The notes beneath the pieces are model-generated. The model saw nothing but the letters and a program-made list of their open reading frames with translations. It was not told where the DNA came from and made no database searches. From a virus: a stretch of 64,000 bases of DNA. The stretch covers positions 1 to 64,000 of the IMG/VR virus record IMGVR_UViG_3300006736_000004. One strand, 5' to 3'. A program made the position numbers and the translations under genes. This document shows positions 58,274 through 64,000 of this stretch, piece after piece (position 1 is the first letter of the stretch; the number at the start of each line of letters is the position of its first letter).

Positions 58274-58608
58274 TTCAGCTATCTAATCCATCTTTAAGGG
58301 CTAGCGACGAGGATACGTTTACCGTTGGCACCGCTGAGAAGGCTCTTTTTCGGGCCGTGATTCTCCGCGCCTTTGCTGACGCTGTTGGGTATGTCACCGA
58401 CGTTGACTTGGATCGCGGGGGGCTGAAGCGCACTAGGACTCGCATGATGCTTGCTGGGCGGTCTTTCCTGCTAAACGGTTCGCATGATTTTAGCACGGTT
58501 TGTGAGTACGCTGATTATGAGCCGGGGCTTGTGAGATCAAAGGCTGAAGAAATGCAAGCCGCTGGCTGGCCTAGAGAAATGGTGCCTACGAGGCGGTCAA
58601 CAAAATAA
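58270..58608 (+). CDS. Hypothetical protein, tandem paralogue of 57944
   Basis: Shares 'FRAVILRAFADAVGY', 'AGRSFLLNGSHDFSTVCEYA' and 'YEPGLVRSKAEEMQAAGWPR' with its neighbour, so the pair arose by duplication. The 112 residues are mainly helical. It is the last plus-strand gene before a convergent terminator. Function unknown. Confidence 0.65.
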   Translation: MIQLSNPSLRASDEDTFTVGTAEKALFRAVILRAFADAVGYVTDVDLDRGGLKRTRTRMMLAGRSFLLNGSHDFSTVCEYADYEPGLVRSKAEEMQAAGWPREMVPTRRSTK

Positions 58609-58642
58609 TTCGTTCACGTTCTGTTCCTTCAAGGACAGTAAG

Positions 58643-58690
58643 CCGGGGTGACAGCAGGGTTTAACCTACTGCCCCCGGTTTGGGTTTATG
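58643..58690. terminator. Terminator between convergent operons
   Basis: CCGGGG (58643-58648) pairs with CCCCGG (58673-58678), and GCAG (58654-58657) pairs with CTGC (58669-58672) inside, before TTTGGGTTT. It lies between the plus-strand stop at 58608 and the minus-strand stop at 58686. Confidence 0.6.
58655..58690. repeat. 36-base direct repeat, copy 1
   Basis: Matches 59769-59804 at 34 of 36 bases (TA versus CG at two adjacent sites). Both copies span the 3' end of a minus-strand gene and contain GGGTTTAACC. Confidence 0.8.
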
Positions 58691-58892
58691 CATCCATTCG
58701 ACTGTGATGGGCAATCTCATCAAGGTAGACTTCAGCCCATCCCATGAACTGCCAGAAATCCAAGGTGCGGTTATAATCAGAGCTTGGATCACCATATCGC
58801 TCCACCGTACCATCCTTGCGGATTCGGATGGAGCAACTACCTTCGCCATGGCGCAGATAATTGCGGATCATCTTTTTATCTTTTGTAGTCAT
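58686..58892 (-). CDS. Small hypothetical protein
   Basis: Start at 58892 (MTTKDKKMIRNYL) with AGGAGGAATTGTT upstream. The 68 residues include a strand pair ('GEGSCSIRIRKDGTVERYG') and a helix with Trp ('LDFWQFMGWAEVYLDEIAHH'). It is similar to other small phage proteins that carry this 'IRIRxDGTVE' strand. It is the last gene of the early operon. Confidence 0.65.
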   Translation of the reverse strand: MTTKDKKMIRNYLRHGEGSCSIRIRKDGTVERYGDPSSDYNRTLDFWQFMGWAEVYLDEIAHHSRMDA

Positions 58893-58971
58893 AACAATTC
58901 CTCCTATCAATGAAGGGTGCCTATCACCACTTCGACCTGCTGAATCGTGGGGACTCAGCAAGCCGAAAGGG

Positions 58972-59067
58972 TTAAGTTGTTGCGATAAAATACGCTAGGG
59001 GGATTCCCCAACAAACCGCCCAGAAATAAAAGGCCACTGCGATTGATTCTGCGATGAATCTAATCAT
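58972..59067 (-). CDS. 31-residue membrane peptide, copy 1
   Basis: Starts MIRFIAESIAVAFYFWAVCW and ends 'PLAYFIATT'; one transmembrane helix. GGAGGAAAC precedes the ATG. It is a paralogue of 60054-60149 (27 of 31 residues by eye) and shares its pattern with the 34-residue peptide of the left arm (10820-10924). Confidence 0.7.
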   Translation of the reverse strand: MIRFIAESIAVAFYFWAVCWGIPLAYFIATT

Positions 59068-59330
59068 GTTTCCTCCAAATAGGCTGAACCGACACGCCAT
59101 GCCGCACAACCTTTTAGGCCGGTTACTGGATTATGTTGGTAATGAGCATTATCACGTTCCCTCGCGTCTGCATGGTTGCCATTCTTGCGAGTGTATGAAT
59201 GCAAACGGGTTTGCTCACGTTTCTGGATGGCAGCTTCTGCGGTCTGGGCTAAGACCGTAACGAAATTGTGAGTTTTAAATTCATCATAGCTATGGTTGAG
59301 ATCGTAGCATGCTGTTAAATATCTGTGCAT
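59064..59330 (-). CDS. Small hypothetical protein
   Basis: Start at 59330 (MHRYLTACYDLNHSYDEFKT) with GGAGAAAATT upstream. Rich in His, Asn and charged residues in its second half ('YTRKNGNHADARERDNAHY'). It overlaps the membrane peptide gene by four bases. Function unknown. Confidence 0.6.
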   Translation of the reverse strand: MHRYLTACYDLNHSYDEFKTHNFVTVLAQTAEAAIQKREQTRLHSYTRKNGNHADARERDNAHYQHNPVTGLKGCAAWRVGSAYLEET

Positions 59331-59353
59331 AATTTTCTCCATGTGAAAGGGGT

Positions 59354-59752
59354 TTATTCGGTAGCTTTGGCGATGGCGGTTTGGGTTTGGGTGATGATGG
59401 TTTTCATCCATTCGCCGTGGGTTTGCCGCAGGGTTTCCGTGTGCTTGGTATTTTCGCCGCGCATGAATTGCTCAACTGCACGGGATAGCGTTGGCAGGCC
59501 ATCCAAGACATGTTGTGCGACCAAAAGCATTTCCGGTGCCGCCGCAATCAGCTTTGCGTTGGCTTTGGCATTGGCGATCATTGCGGCGTGGCCGGTAATG
59601 CGACAAACCGTATTGCCGTAGTTGGGGCCAATATTCCACGCATCCGTTTGATAATCGTCTTCGGCATGATGCCACGGTCCCGGCGTATGCTTGGCCGGTT
59701 CATGGTATTTAATAAAGCCGTCTGTAAATCTGCCGATAAGTTTATCAGTCAT
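59354..59752 (-). CDS. Conserved small phage protein ('HTPGPW' family)
   Basis: The opening contains 'KHTPGPWHHAEDDYQTDAW', then 'CRITGHAAMIANAKANAKLI' and 'AAAPEMLLVAQHVLDGL', the signature of a phage family found widely in Proteobacteria. Its role is not known. At 132 residues it is complete. Start at 59752 with AGGAGAAAATAGTT. Confidence 0.75.
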   Translation of the reverse strand: MTDKLIGRFTDGFIKYHEPAKHTPGPWHHAEDDYQTDAWNIGPNYGNTVCRITGHAAMIANAKANAKLIAAAPEMLLVAQHVLDGLPTLSRAVEQFMRGENTKHTETLRQTHGEWMKTIITQTQTAIAKATE

Positions 59753-59768
59753 AACTATTTTCTCCTAT

Positions 59769-59804
59769 CAGGGTTTAACCCGCTGCCCCCGGTTTGGGTT
59801 TATG
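59769..59804. repeat. 36-base direct repeat, copy 2
   Basis: The second copy of the repeat at 58655-58690. It covers the stop of the gene at 59800 and the spacer before the gene starting at 59752. Confidence 0.8.
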
Positions 59805-59976
59805 TAGTGGCTTTGATTGCTAAGTGAATATCTTCCATATCCACCCACATTGCGGCCATAATTGTACCACAAGCTTCTGTGATATTCTCACTGCAATGTT
59901 TTGCGGGCTGGCGAACAATAAGTCGGGCTACGTTGAGCGGCATAGTGCCAAACTCGTATAATTTTTCTGTAGTCAT
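59800..59976 (-). CDS. Small hypothetical protein
   Basis: Start at 59976 (MTTEKLYEFGTMPLNVARL), with AAGGAGAAATGAC upstream. The 58 residues end 'WVDMEDIHLAIKATT'. The flanks match those of the gene at 58686, but the protein does not, so one gene seems to have been exchanged within a shared frame of flanking DNA. Confidence 0.6.
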   Translation of the reverse strand: MTTEKLYEFGTMPLNVARLIVRQPAKHCSENITEACGTIMAAMWVDMEDIHLAIKATT

Positions 59977-60018
59977 GTCATTTCTCCTTTGTTTGAAGGG
60001 CATTATCACCACTTCGCA

Positions 60019-60043
60019 TTGCACCAGCGGCGAACTGGTGCAA
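60019..60043. repeat. Intergenic hairpin (9-bp perfect stem)
   Basis: TTGCACCAG / CTGGTGCAA with a 7-base loop, in the spacer between two minus-strand genes. Stems of the same kind but different sequence occur at 60599-60623 (TTGCACCG/CGGTGCAA) and within 58950-58965. Confidence 0.7.
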
Positions 60044-60053
60044 GCCGAAAGGG

Positions 60054-60149
60054 TTACGTTGTGGCGATAAAATAAGCCAACGGTATCCCCCAGCACACCA
60101 TCCAAAAATAGATGGCAACTGCTAGGGATTCAGCGATAAAGCGTATCAT
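60054..60149 (-). CDS. 31-residue membrane peptide, copy 2
   Basis: Begins MIRFIAESLAVAIYFWMVCW; almost the same as the peptide at 58972-59067. One hydrophobic helix and GGAGAAAAC before the ATG. It presumably sits in the inner membrane; its role is unknown. Confidence 0.7.
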   Translation of the reverse strand: MIRFIAESLAVAIYFWMVCWGIPLAYFIATT

Positions 60150-60164
60150 GTTTTCTCCTATGTG

Positions 60165-60356
60165 TTAAGTGGTTCTTTCGTGCTGTTCACGAAGGTGCTG
60201 TAGATAATTAAAGGCCGTTTGGTAATCGCCTTCAGTGGCGTCCTTGCGTTGTACGGATTCAGCAAAGGTATTGTAGTTATCCCATTCGTCAAAGTCAGGG
60301 TCATTTGCTGAAATAGTGGCGGCGTATTGCACTAATTCCATTACGATTTGCTTCAT
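60165..60356 (-). CDS. Small hypothetical protein
   Basis: A 63-residue acidic, helical protein ('DPDFDEWDNYNTFAESVQRK', 'YQTAFNYLQHLREQHERTT'). AGGAGAAATCAAC precedes the ATG. No family is recognised. Confidence 0.6.
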   Translation of the reverse strand: MKQIVMELVQYAATISANDPDFDEWDNYNTFAESVQRKDATEGDYQTAFNYLQHLREQHERTT

Positions 60357-60367
60357 GTTGATTTCTC

Positions 60368-60541
60368 CTATGCGTAAAGATCAACCTTTTTGACCGGCGC
60401 ATATATTTCGGTAACGGTAAACTCCGCGCCGGTCTTTTCGATTGATAGGGTTGCAAGCCTTTTTTCTGGTAGACGATTCAACCAATCCCGCAAGGCTATA
60501 GCATCGGGAAAGACTCTCGTTGGTGTAATAAGCATATTCAT
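60368..60541 (-). CDS. Small hypothetical protein
   Basis: Start placed at 60541 (MNMLITPTRV) close to GGAGGAA; MLITP at 60535 has better spacing. The product is about 57 residues ('FPDAIALRDWLNRLPEKRLA', 'EFTVTEIYAPVKKVDLYA') with an alpha-beta pattern. Not recognised. Confidence 0.55.
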   Translation of the reverse strand: MNMLITPTRVFPDAIALRDWLNRLPEKRLATLSIEKTGAEFTVTEIYAPVKKVDLYA

Positions 60542-60598
60542 TTCCTCCGCAGCCACATTAGGCATTGAAGGATTAACAACGGGTTAACCCGCTTCATG

Positions 60599-60623
60599 TT
60601 GCACCGGGTTCCAAGCGGTGCAA
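60599..60623. repeat. Intergenic hairpin
   Basis: TTGCACCG / CGGTGCAA around a 9-base loop; just before it CGGGTTAACCCG (60580-60591) is a perfect palindrome. Both lie in the spacer between 60541 and 60636. Confidence 0.7.
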
Positions 60624-60635
60624 AGTGAAAGGGGT

Positions 60636-60857
60636 TTAGCGTAGAAGCCTTTGAGCGTGATGGGCTTTCACCAAGGCATGATCTAAGGCGGCTTTATCGG
60701 CGGCGTAAATAGCTTCGCCGCCCTCGCCATAGTGGTTGGCATCGTCCTTTGACCCATAGCGTTCAACGTAAGCAACAATGTTGCCGCCGTGACTGTCGAA
60801 CCAATCACGCTGGCTGTAGAAGTGGTTAAGCCAAAAGACGGCTTGTTTTTTAGTCAT
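60636..60857 (-). CDS. Small hypothetical protein
   Basis: A 73-residue protein with 'FWLNHFYSQRDWFDSHGGNI' and 'GEGGEAIYAADKAALDHALV'. It is mixed helix and loop with many His and Asp. GAGTTGAT precedes the ATG, a weaker ribosome-binding site. No family is recognised. Confidence 0.6.
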   Translation of the reverse strand: MTKKQAVFWLNHFYSQRDWFDSHGGNIVAYVERYGSKDDANHYGEGGEAIYAADKAALDHALVKAHHAQRLLR

Positions 60858-60872
60858 ATCAACTCGCTTTCA

Positions 60873-60916
60873 GAAGTGGGGAATCCACTTCAAAATGCAC
60901 CGTTTAAACGATGCAT
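60873..60916. repeat. Double hairpin in intergenic spacer
   Basis: GAAGTGG/CCACTTC (60873-60891) is followed by a near-palindrome of 22 bases, ATGCA-C-CGTTTAAACG-A-TGCAT (60895-60916). Confidence 0.7.
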
Positions 60917-60927
60917 CCTGAAAGGGA

Positions 60928-61029
60928 TTAGACGTTACGCATTCTCTCCAATGCCTTCGCAGCATCAGGGGTTGAGCGTAACGCAGCTAGCATTGCGTCA
61001 ATGATTTCGGTAATCGTGCGTTTTTTCAT
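60928..61029 (-). CDS. Tiny helical protein (33 residues)
   Basis: A short frame MKKRTITEIIDAMLAALRST ending 'RMRNV'; GCGAGACACT precedes the ATG. It is flanked by double hairpins on both sides as its neighbours are, which supports it as a real gene of this series. Confidence 0.55.
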   Translation of the reverse strand: MKKRTITEIIDAMLAALRSTPDAAKALERMRNV

Positions 61030-61044
61030 AGTGTCTCGCTTTCA

Positions 61045-61090
61045 GAAACGGCTAATCCGTTTCCGCGATAGCCGCTCCTTAACGGCTATC
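61045..61090. repeat. Double hairpin in intergenic spacer
   Basis: GAAACGG/CCGTTTC (61045-61063) and GATAGCCG/CGGCTATC (61067-61090), two perfect stems in tandem, with the same layout as 60873-60916 but new stem sequences. Confidence 0.75.
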
Positions 61091-61102
61091 TAGGAAAGGG
61101 GT

Positions 61103-61678
61103 TTAAGCGGCGAGTTTCTTAGGGTTAATCCAATCGGGTTTTTCCGTTGTTAGGATTGACCGCATAGGCATAACAACCGTGAATACATCATGGTCATTGT
61201 TGTAGCCCACCCAATGCGGTGAGCTTGCATCATTGCCGGTAATGAGAATGGCTGATTTACCAAGGATTTTGGCGGTTGTTGCGATTCTGGTAAGGATGGC
61301 CTCACCGAAGGCGGCATTTGAAGCGGTGCCGATTTCATCCGGCAATACTCTACGCCAATCGGGAAAAGTACCATCAATGGCTTTGCATGGTTCAATATGC
61401 AGAACGGCGTCATATTCACCATTGACTTGCAACTGGTCATTTTCGATCACTACGTTGGTTGCGGTCTTTTTCTTCATGGCGGTAATGGCTTTTTTAGATA
61501 CCGGATAAATGCCTGATTCGTTGTCGGCAGTTGCGTCATATCCGGCGGTGAGCATATGCCCGTCCGTTGCAACTGCTACACTCCCCTCAAAATAAACACC
61601 GCAAAGGTAATAGCGGGTTTCTTCGATTCCTTGAGCAATCGCAACGGCGGCTAGTTTTTGTGCATCAAATGTTATCAC
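61103..61678 (-). CDS. DNA polymerase sliding clamp (beta)-like protein
   Basis: Start taken at GTG 61678, which has GGAGAAAAACC upstream and begins the 'ITFDAQKLAAVAIAQG' clamp-like strand-helix. 'RYYLCGVYFEGSVAVATDGH' is the hallmark of DnaN-type clamps, where the D-G-H strand packs into the ring. At 191 residues it carries one to two clamp folds, much less than cellular DnaN (about 370), as in phage clamp-like proteins. It may tether the polymerase or a nuclease, or bind the host clamp's partners. Confidence 0.7.
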   Translation of the reverse strand: MITFDAQKLAAVAIAQGIEETRYYLCGVYFEGSVAVATDGHMLTAGYDATADNESGIYPVSKKAITAMKKKTATNVVIENDQLQVNGEYDAVLHIEPCKAIDGTFPDWRRVLPDEIGTASNAAFGEAILTRIATTAKILGKSAILITGNDASSPHWVGYNNDHDVFTVVMPMRSILTTEKPDWINPKKLAA

Positions 61679-61728
61679 GGTTTTTCTCCTATGGTTGGTG
61701 GTTGGGGTAATTTCAAAGCCTTTTGAAG

Positions 61729-61750
61729 TGTCCACCTGTTAAAGTGGACA
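61729..61750. repeat. Intergenic hairpin
   Basis: A perfect TGTCCAC/GTGGACA stem with an 8-base loop, between 61678 and 61757. Confidence 0.65.
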
Positions 61751-61756
61751 AGTTGA

Positions 61757-61987
61757 TTAGGTGAGATTGTCGAGAAATGATTGCGGCACCTCTTTTGCAT
61801 TGGCACCGTCAAGCCATTGGTTGATATGTTTGGAAGTGGTAACAGAGTATTTTTGTTCCGTTCGCACGAATCCTGAACCGTCATTCATGCAAGCGGCCAC
61901 GGGTGTTTTGTAGGAAAAGAAAACGGTTGTTCCGTTGGATAGCTCTATCTCGTTTTTGTTTGCGCCTAATGGGTTCAATTTTACCAT
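61757..61987 (-). CDS. Conserved small phage protein
   Basis: Start at 61987 (MVKLNPLGANKNEIELSNGT), with GGAGGAATCAACC upstream. 'TVFFSYKTPVAACMNDGSGF' and 'KYSVTTSKHINQWLDG' match a small phage family (DUF8033-like) of unknown role, which has one beta-sheet and a terminal helix. Confidence 0.7.
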   Translation of the reverse strand: MVKLNPLGANKNEIELSNGTTVFFSYKTPVAACMNDGSGFVRTEQKYSVTTSKHINQWLDGANAKEVPQSFLDNLT

Positions 61988-62077
61988 GGTTGATTCCTCC
62001 GAATATGGCGAACACATCAAAGGGCTTTGAATGGGACTCCTTAACAGTGCCAAGCCGTTAAGCTTGACACCTTGGTT

Positions 62078-62452
62078 TTAGTAGCCACGGGTTATAATGG
62101 TTTCTTTTTTCGCAATGGCAGAGGCGAAGGCGTTAACCATTTGAGCCTCGCCGCCTCGTTCATGTAATTTTACATAGCATACCCAATTACCAGCGAAAGC
62201 ATTAGGCTTGCCGGGTTTCGCCTCGACTTGCTGATAATTAAGGCCAAGGCGGGTTTGTGTATTTTCGCCAGCAATCAGGTCTTTAAGGCGGGATAGAACG
62301 GAATCAATAAACTCTTGCGAGCCTTCGATTCTGACACCATCCGCGCCATACGTTGAACCAGAATGTTTATATGGGATAACGTCCTGATTGACCGGCTGGT
62401 TCTCTTGTAGGCCCTGCCAATGGTTTAGTGCTTGTGATTTTGACATACGCAT
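62078..62452 (-). CDS. Hypothetical protein
   Basis: A 124-residue protein with an alpha-beta-alpha pattern: 'SKSQALNHWQGLQENQPVN', 'GVRIEGSQEFIDSVLSRLKD' and 'GNWVCYVKLHERGGEAQMVN'. Starts MRMSKSQ at 62452; MSKSQ at 62446 is equally good. Not recognised. Confidence 0.6.
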   Translation of the reverse strand: MRMSKSQALNHWQGLQENQPVNQDVIPYKHSGSTYGADGVRIEGSQEFIDSVLSRLKDLIAGENTQTRLGLNYQQVEAKPGKPNAFAGNWVCYVKLHERGGEAQMVNAFASAIAKKETIITRGY

Positions 62453-62516
62453 AACATTTTACTCCTTTCACAGATTGACACTGTAAAAGAGTCCCTTGCT
62501 ACTCATGCTCTTCAAT

Positions 62517-62538
62517 GTGACAAGCCTAAGCCTGTCAC
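62517..62538. repeat. Intergenic hairpin
   Basis: GTGACA/TGTCAC around a 10-base loop, in the spacer between 62452 and 62545 on the minus strand. Confidence 0.6.
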
Positions 62539-62544
62539 TATGGT

Positions 62545-62727
62545 TTACAGCAATTCGCCCTTGCCGTTAAAATATGGTCCAGATACGTAGGCTTGTACTG
62601 CCCAGCCCCTACCATAAGATATTACACGCCAATTGGGGAATCCTTTGCCGTATTTTGCCCCATGATCTCGTGCGTCGTTGAAATCATGGAAGTAGGCAAC
62701 GTCTTTATATTCCTTGAATTTCGCCAT
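62545..62727 (-). CDS. Small hypothetical protein
   Basis: A 60-residue protein rich in Tyr, Gly and aromatic residues ('YKDVAYFHDFNDARDHGAK', 'NWRVISYGRGWAVQAYVSG'), looking like a small beta-sheet domain. AAAGGGTAATATT precedes the ATG. Function unknown. Confidence 0.6.
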   Translation of the reverse strand: MAKFKEYKDVAYFHDFNDARDHGAKYGKGFPNWRVISYGRGWAVQAYVSGPYFNGKGELL

Positions 62728-62826
62728 AATATTACCCTTTCAATGTTTTAAGGTTGCCACATTGAAAAGCATGAGTTTTCTCATATCCTTAGAAGTGACA
62801 AACCGTCTAAGGTTCGCCACTGTTAG

Positions 62827-63174
62827 TCAAGAAAACCGCTTTGAGATATTATCACGGATACCCTTGTTAATACCTTCGTCGAAGGCTTCCCATAGTTCTT
62901 CCGAATTTTCCGCTTCGTTGAAATCGTGGGCAGTAAACTCGAATGGCGTAAATTGCCTATCGTTTTCTTCCGAATCATACGCCATCAATTCCATTGCCTC
63001 AATTTGATCTTCTTCCGATTCGATAGTGCCTACGCCAACCCAATCTATATGTTTGGGAAGCTCATAGCCAATTTCAGGTATATCAATCCAAGACGCTATA
63101 TTGAATCCACGATTGAAACCCATTTCGGAAGCCTCGTTGACGTCGATGGTTACGAGATTATCTATTGCAAACAT
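62827..63174 (-). CDS. Acidic hypothetical protein
   Basis: A 115-residue, very acidic protein ('TIESEEDQIEAMELMAYDSE', 'NEAENSEELWEAFDEGINKG'). The charge suggests DNA mimicry as one option, but nothing else supports it. GGGGAAATGTT precedes the ATG. No family is recognised. Confidence 0.55.
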   Translation of the reverse strand: MFAIDNLVTIDVNEASEMGFNRGFNIASWIDIPEIGYELPKHIDWVGVGTIESEEDQIEAMELMAYDSEENDRQFTPFEFTAHDFNEAENSEELWEAFDEGINKGIRDNISKRFS

Positions 63175-63257
63175 AACATTTCCCCTTTGTTGCAGATTGT
63201 CACATCAAAGGATATGAGTTGAACACTACTCTTTAAACGTGGCGAATCAATTAGGGG

Positions 63258-63440
63258 TTAATCGAAATCCACAACATCGTCATAGGTATCGTAATTGGAA
63301 TCGGTGAAGATTTCGGGGCGGTATCCTTTGAGCTTTTCCTTTTCACATTGTTTGCAAACATAGGCCACAAATATACCTCTTGCATCGTGTACGGCATTAG
63401 GCCATTCGCCAGAGCCGCAGGGGCATTCTCGTAAGGTCAT
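63258..63440 (-). CDS. Small zinc-ribbon protein
   Basis: 'RECPCGSGEWPNAVHDARG' and 'VCKQCEKEKLKG' give two Cys pairs of a ribbon, followed by an acidic end ('NYDTYDDVVDFD'). It overlaps the next upstream gene by four bases (ATGA), so the two are coupled. Role unknown. Confidence 0.6.
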   Translation of the reverse strand: MTLRECPCGSGEWPNAVHDARGIFVAYVCKQCEKEKLKGYRPEIFTDSNYDTYDDVVDFD

Positions 63441-63646
63441 AGGCCAATCCTCATTACCTTGAATTTATTGTATGTATGGTTACGGTGGATTTGAGCGGTA
63501 TCTTGTTTCCCCGTGCCACGGCAAGAATAACAGGTGCCGGATTTACGAGGTTTACCGTTAACAGTACCGCCAAACGAATAAACACCAGTGCCACGGCATT
63601 TTACACATTCACCGGGCTTGCTGTTAGGTTGTGACATATCATACAT
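63437..63646 (-). CDS. DnaJ-type zinc-finger small protein
   Basis: Start at 63646 (MYDMSQPNSKPGECVKCRGT). Two C-x2-C-x-G-x-G repeats ('CVKCRGTG' and 'CYSCRGTG') are the DnaJ cysteine-rich zinc-binding motif, here without a J domain. The basic C-terminus could bind nucleic acid. It is the first identified gene of the early minus-strand series. Confidence 0.7.
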   Translation of the reverse strand: MYDMSQPNSKPGECVKCRGTGVYSFGGTVNGKPRKSGTCYSCRGTGKQDTAQIHRNHTYNKFKVMRIGL

Positions 63647-64000
63647 GGTAAAGCCTTTCGGATTCGCCACATTAAAAGAGTAGTGCCGGAAACCGCACAT
63701 AACTAACACGGCGCGATTCCCTGCCCTTGGCCGCCGTAGTGGCCGCCCGTAAATGCAGTTCCTAATTCAATAGATCAAAACCGCCACATAAAACGCAGTG
63801 GCGTCTCCCAGCAAAGGCGCGAAAATGAGCCAAGGGGTAGCACTCTAATTCGGGGGGAAATGATATTCCTCATCGAACGTACATGATGGCAGCTAAGGCC
63901 AAAATTCCGCGACGAATCGCGAACAAGATGATTATGCACAGATAATCAACAGAATGTATATAGCTAATATCAAGATATACCCTTTATTTTCCCGCATTCC
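63647..64000. other. Right end, no supported gene
   Basis: The last 354 bases contain no coding frame that I can support. A 26-codon minus-strand frame near 63870-63960 lacks a good start. The stretch 63830-64000 turns A/T-rich, which fits an upstream promoter region for the early operon, but I cannot place a convincing -35/-10 pair. Confidence 0.5.

Noticed and set aside
1-64000. tRNA genes, integrase and attachment sites
   Set aside because: I looked for cloverleaf-like stems, recombinase motifs and long terminal repeats on both strands and found none that I can support.

Overview
This window is tailed-phage DNA made of two arms that look as if they come from different phages. Most genes are packed with start/stop overlaps. 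I see no rRNA, tRNA, integrase or CRISPR array. A GcrA-like regulator at 53209-53529 suggests an alphaproteobacterial host, at least for the right arm.

Left arm (1 to about 33,400). It is visibly GC-rich and carries a long-tailed (siphovirus) structural operon on the plus strand: small and large terminase, DUF4055-type portal, MuF head protein with an added zincin motif, scaffold, P22-like coat, head-completion proteins, tail terminator, tail tube, frameshifted tail-assembly chaperone (slippery heptamer at 25282), tape measure, and tail tip/fibre genes. Ahead of it lies a PAPS-reductase-like / glycosyltransferase / ParB-like trio. An island of modification enzymes (two glycosyltransferases, sulfotransferase, 2OG-Fe(II) oxygenase, FkbM and class I methyltransferases, KpsF-type sugar isomerase; 15882-21901) sits between head and head-completion genes. 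Three minus-strand islands (2893-4578, 10516-11558, 17826-18161) interrupt the operon. Each has its own near-identical sigma70-like promoter with TTGAC/GTCAA inverted arms. The first encodes an amidoligase with a gamma-glutamylcyclotransferase-like partner.

Right arm (about 33,500 to 64,000). Base and codon use change and the gene plan becomes that of a short-tailed phage: P22 gp4-like and gp10-like tail accessory proteins, a run of ejection-type internal virion proteins, a tail fibre or spike, a lysis region (coiled-coil membrane protein, lipoprotein, M15 peptidase, class 3 lipase) and a metallophosphoesterase. Next comes a minus-strand operon (52350 down to 46980) with ssDNA-binding-like, PD-(D/E)XK nuclease, HNH-like and IS110-C-terminal-like proteins. 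A plus-strand replication block follows (resolvase-like nuclease, GcrA-like protein, DnaB helicase, PAPS-reductase-like enzyme, a strong promoter with a structured leader, replication-initiator-like protein). The end is a minus-strand series of small early genes (63646 down to 58686), including a sliding-clamp-like protein, separated by hairpin-rich spacers.

The left arm has structural genes but no replication or lysis genes. The right arm has no terminase, portal or coat. The junction near 33,400-33,500 therefore joins either a recombinant or two genomes merged in assembly. The main leads are the glycan/sulfation island, the amidoligase pair, two in-frame TAG codons with coding-like sequence after them (44782 and 46837), the structured RNA leader at 56319-56470 and the hairpin-studded early operon.
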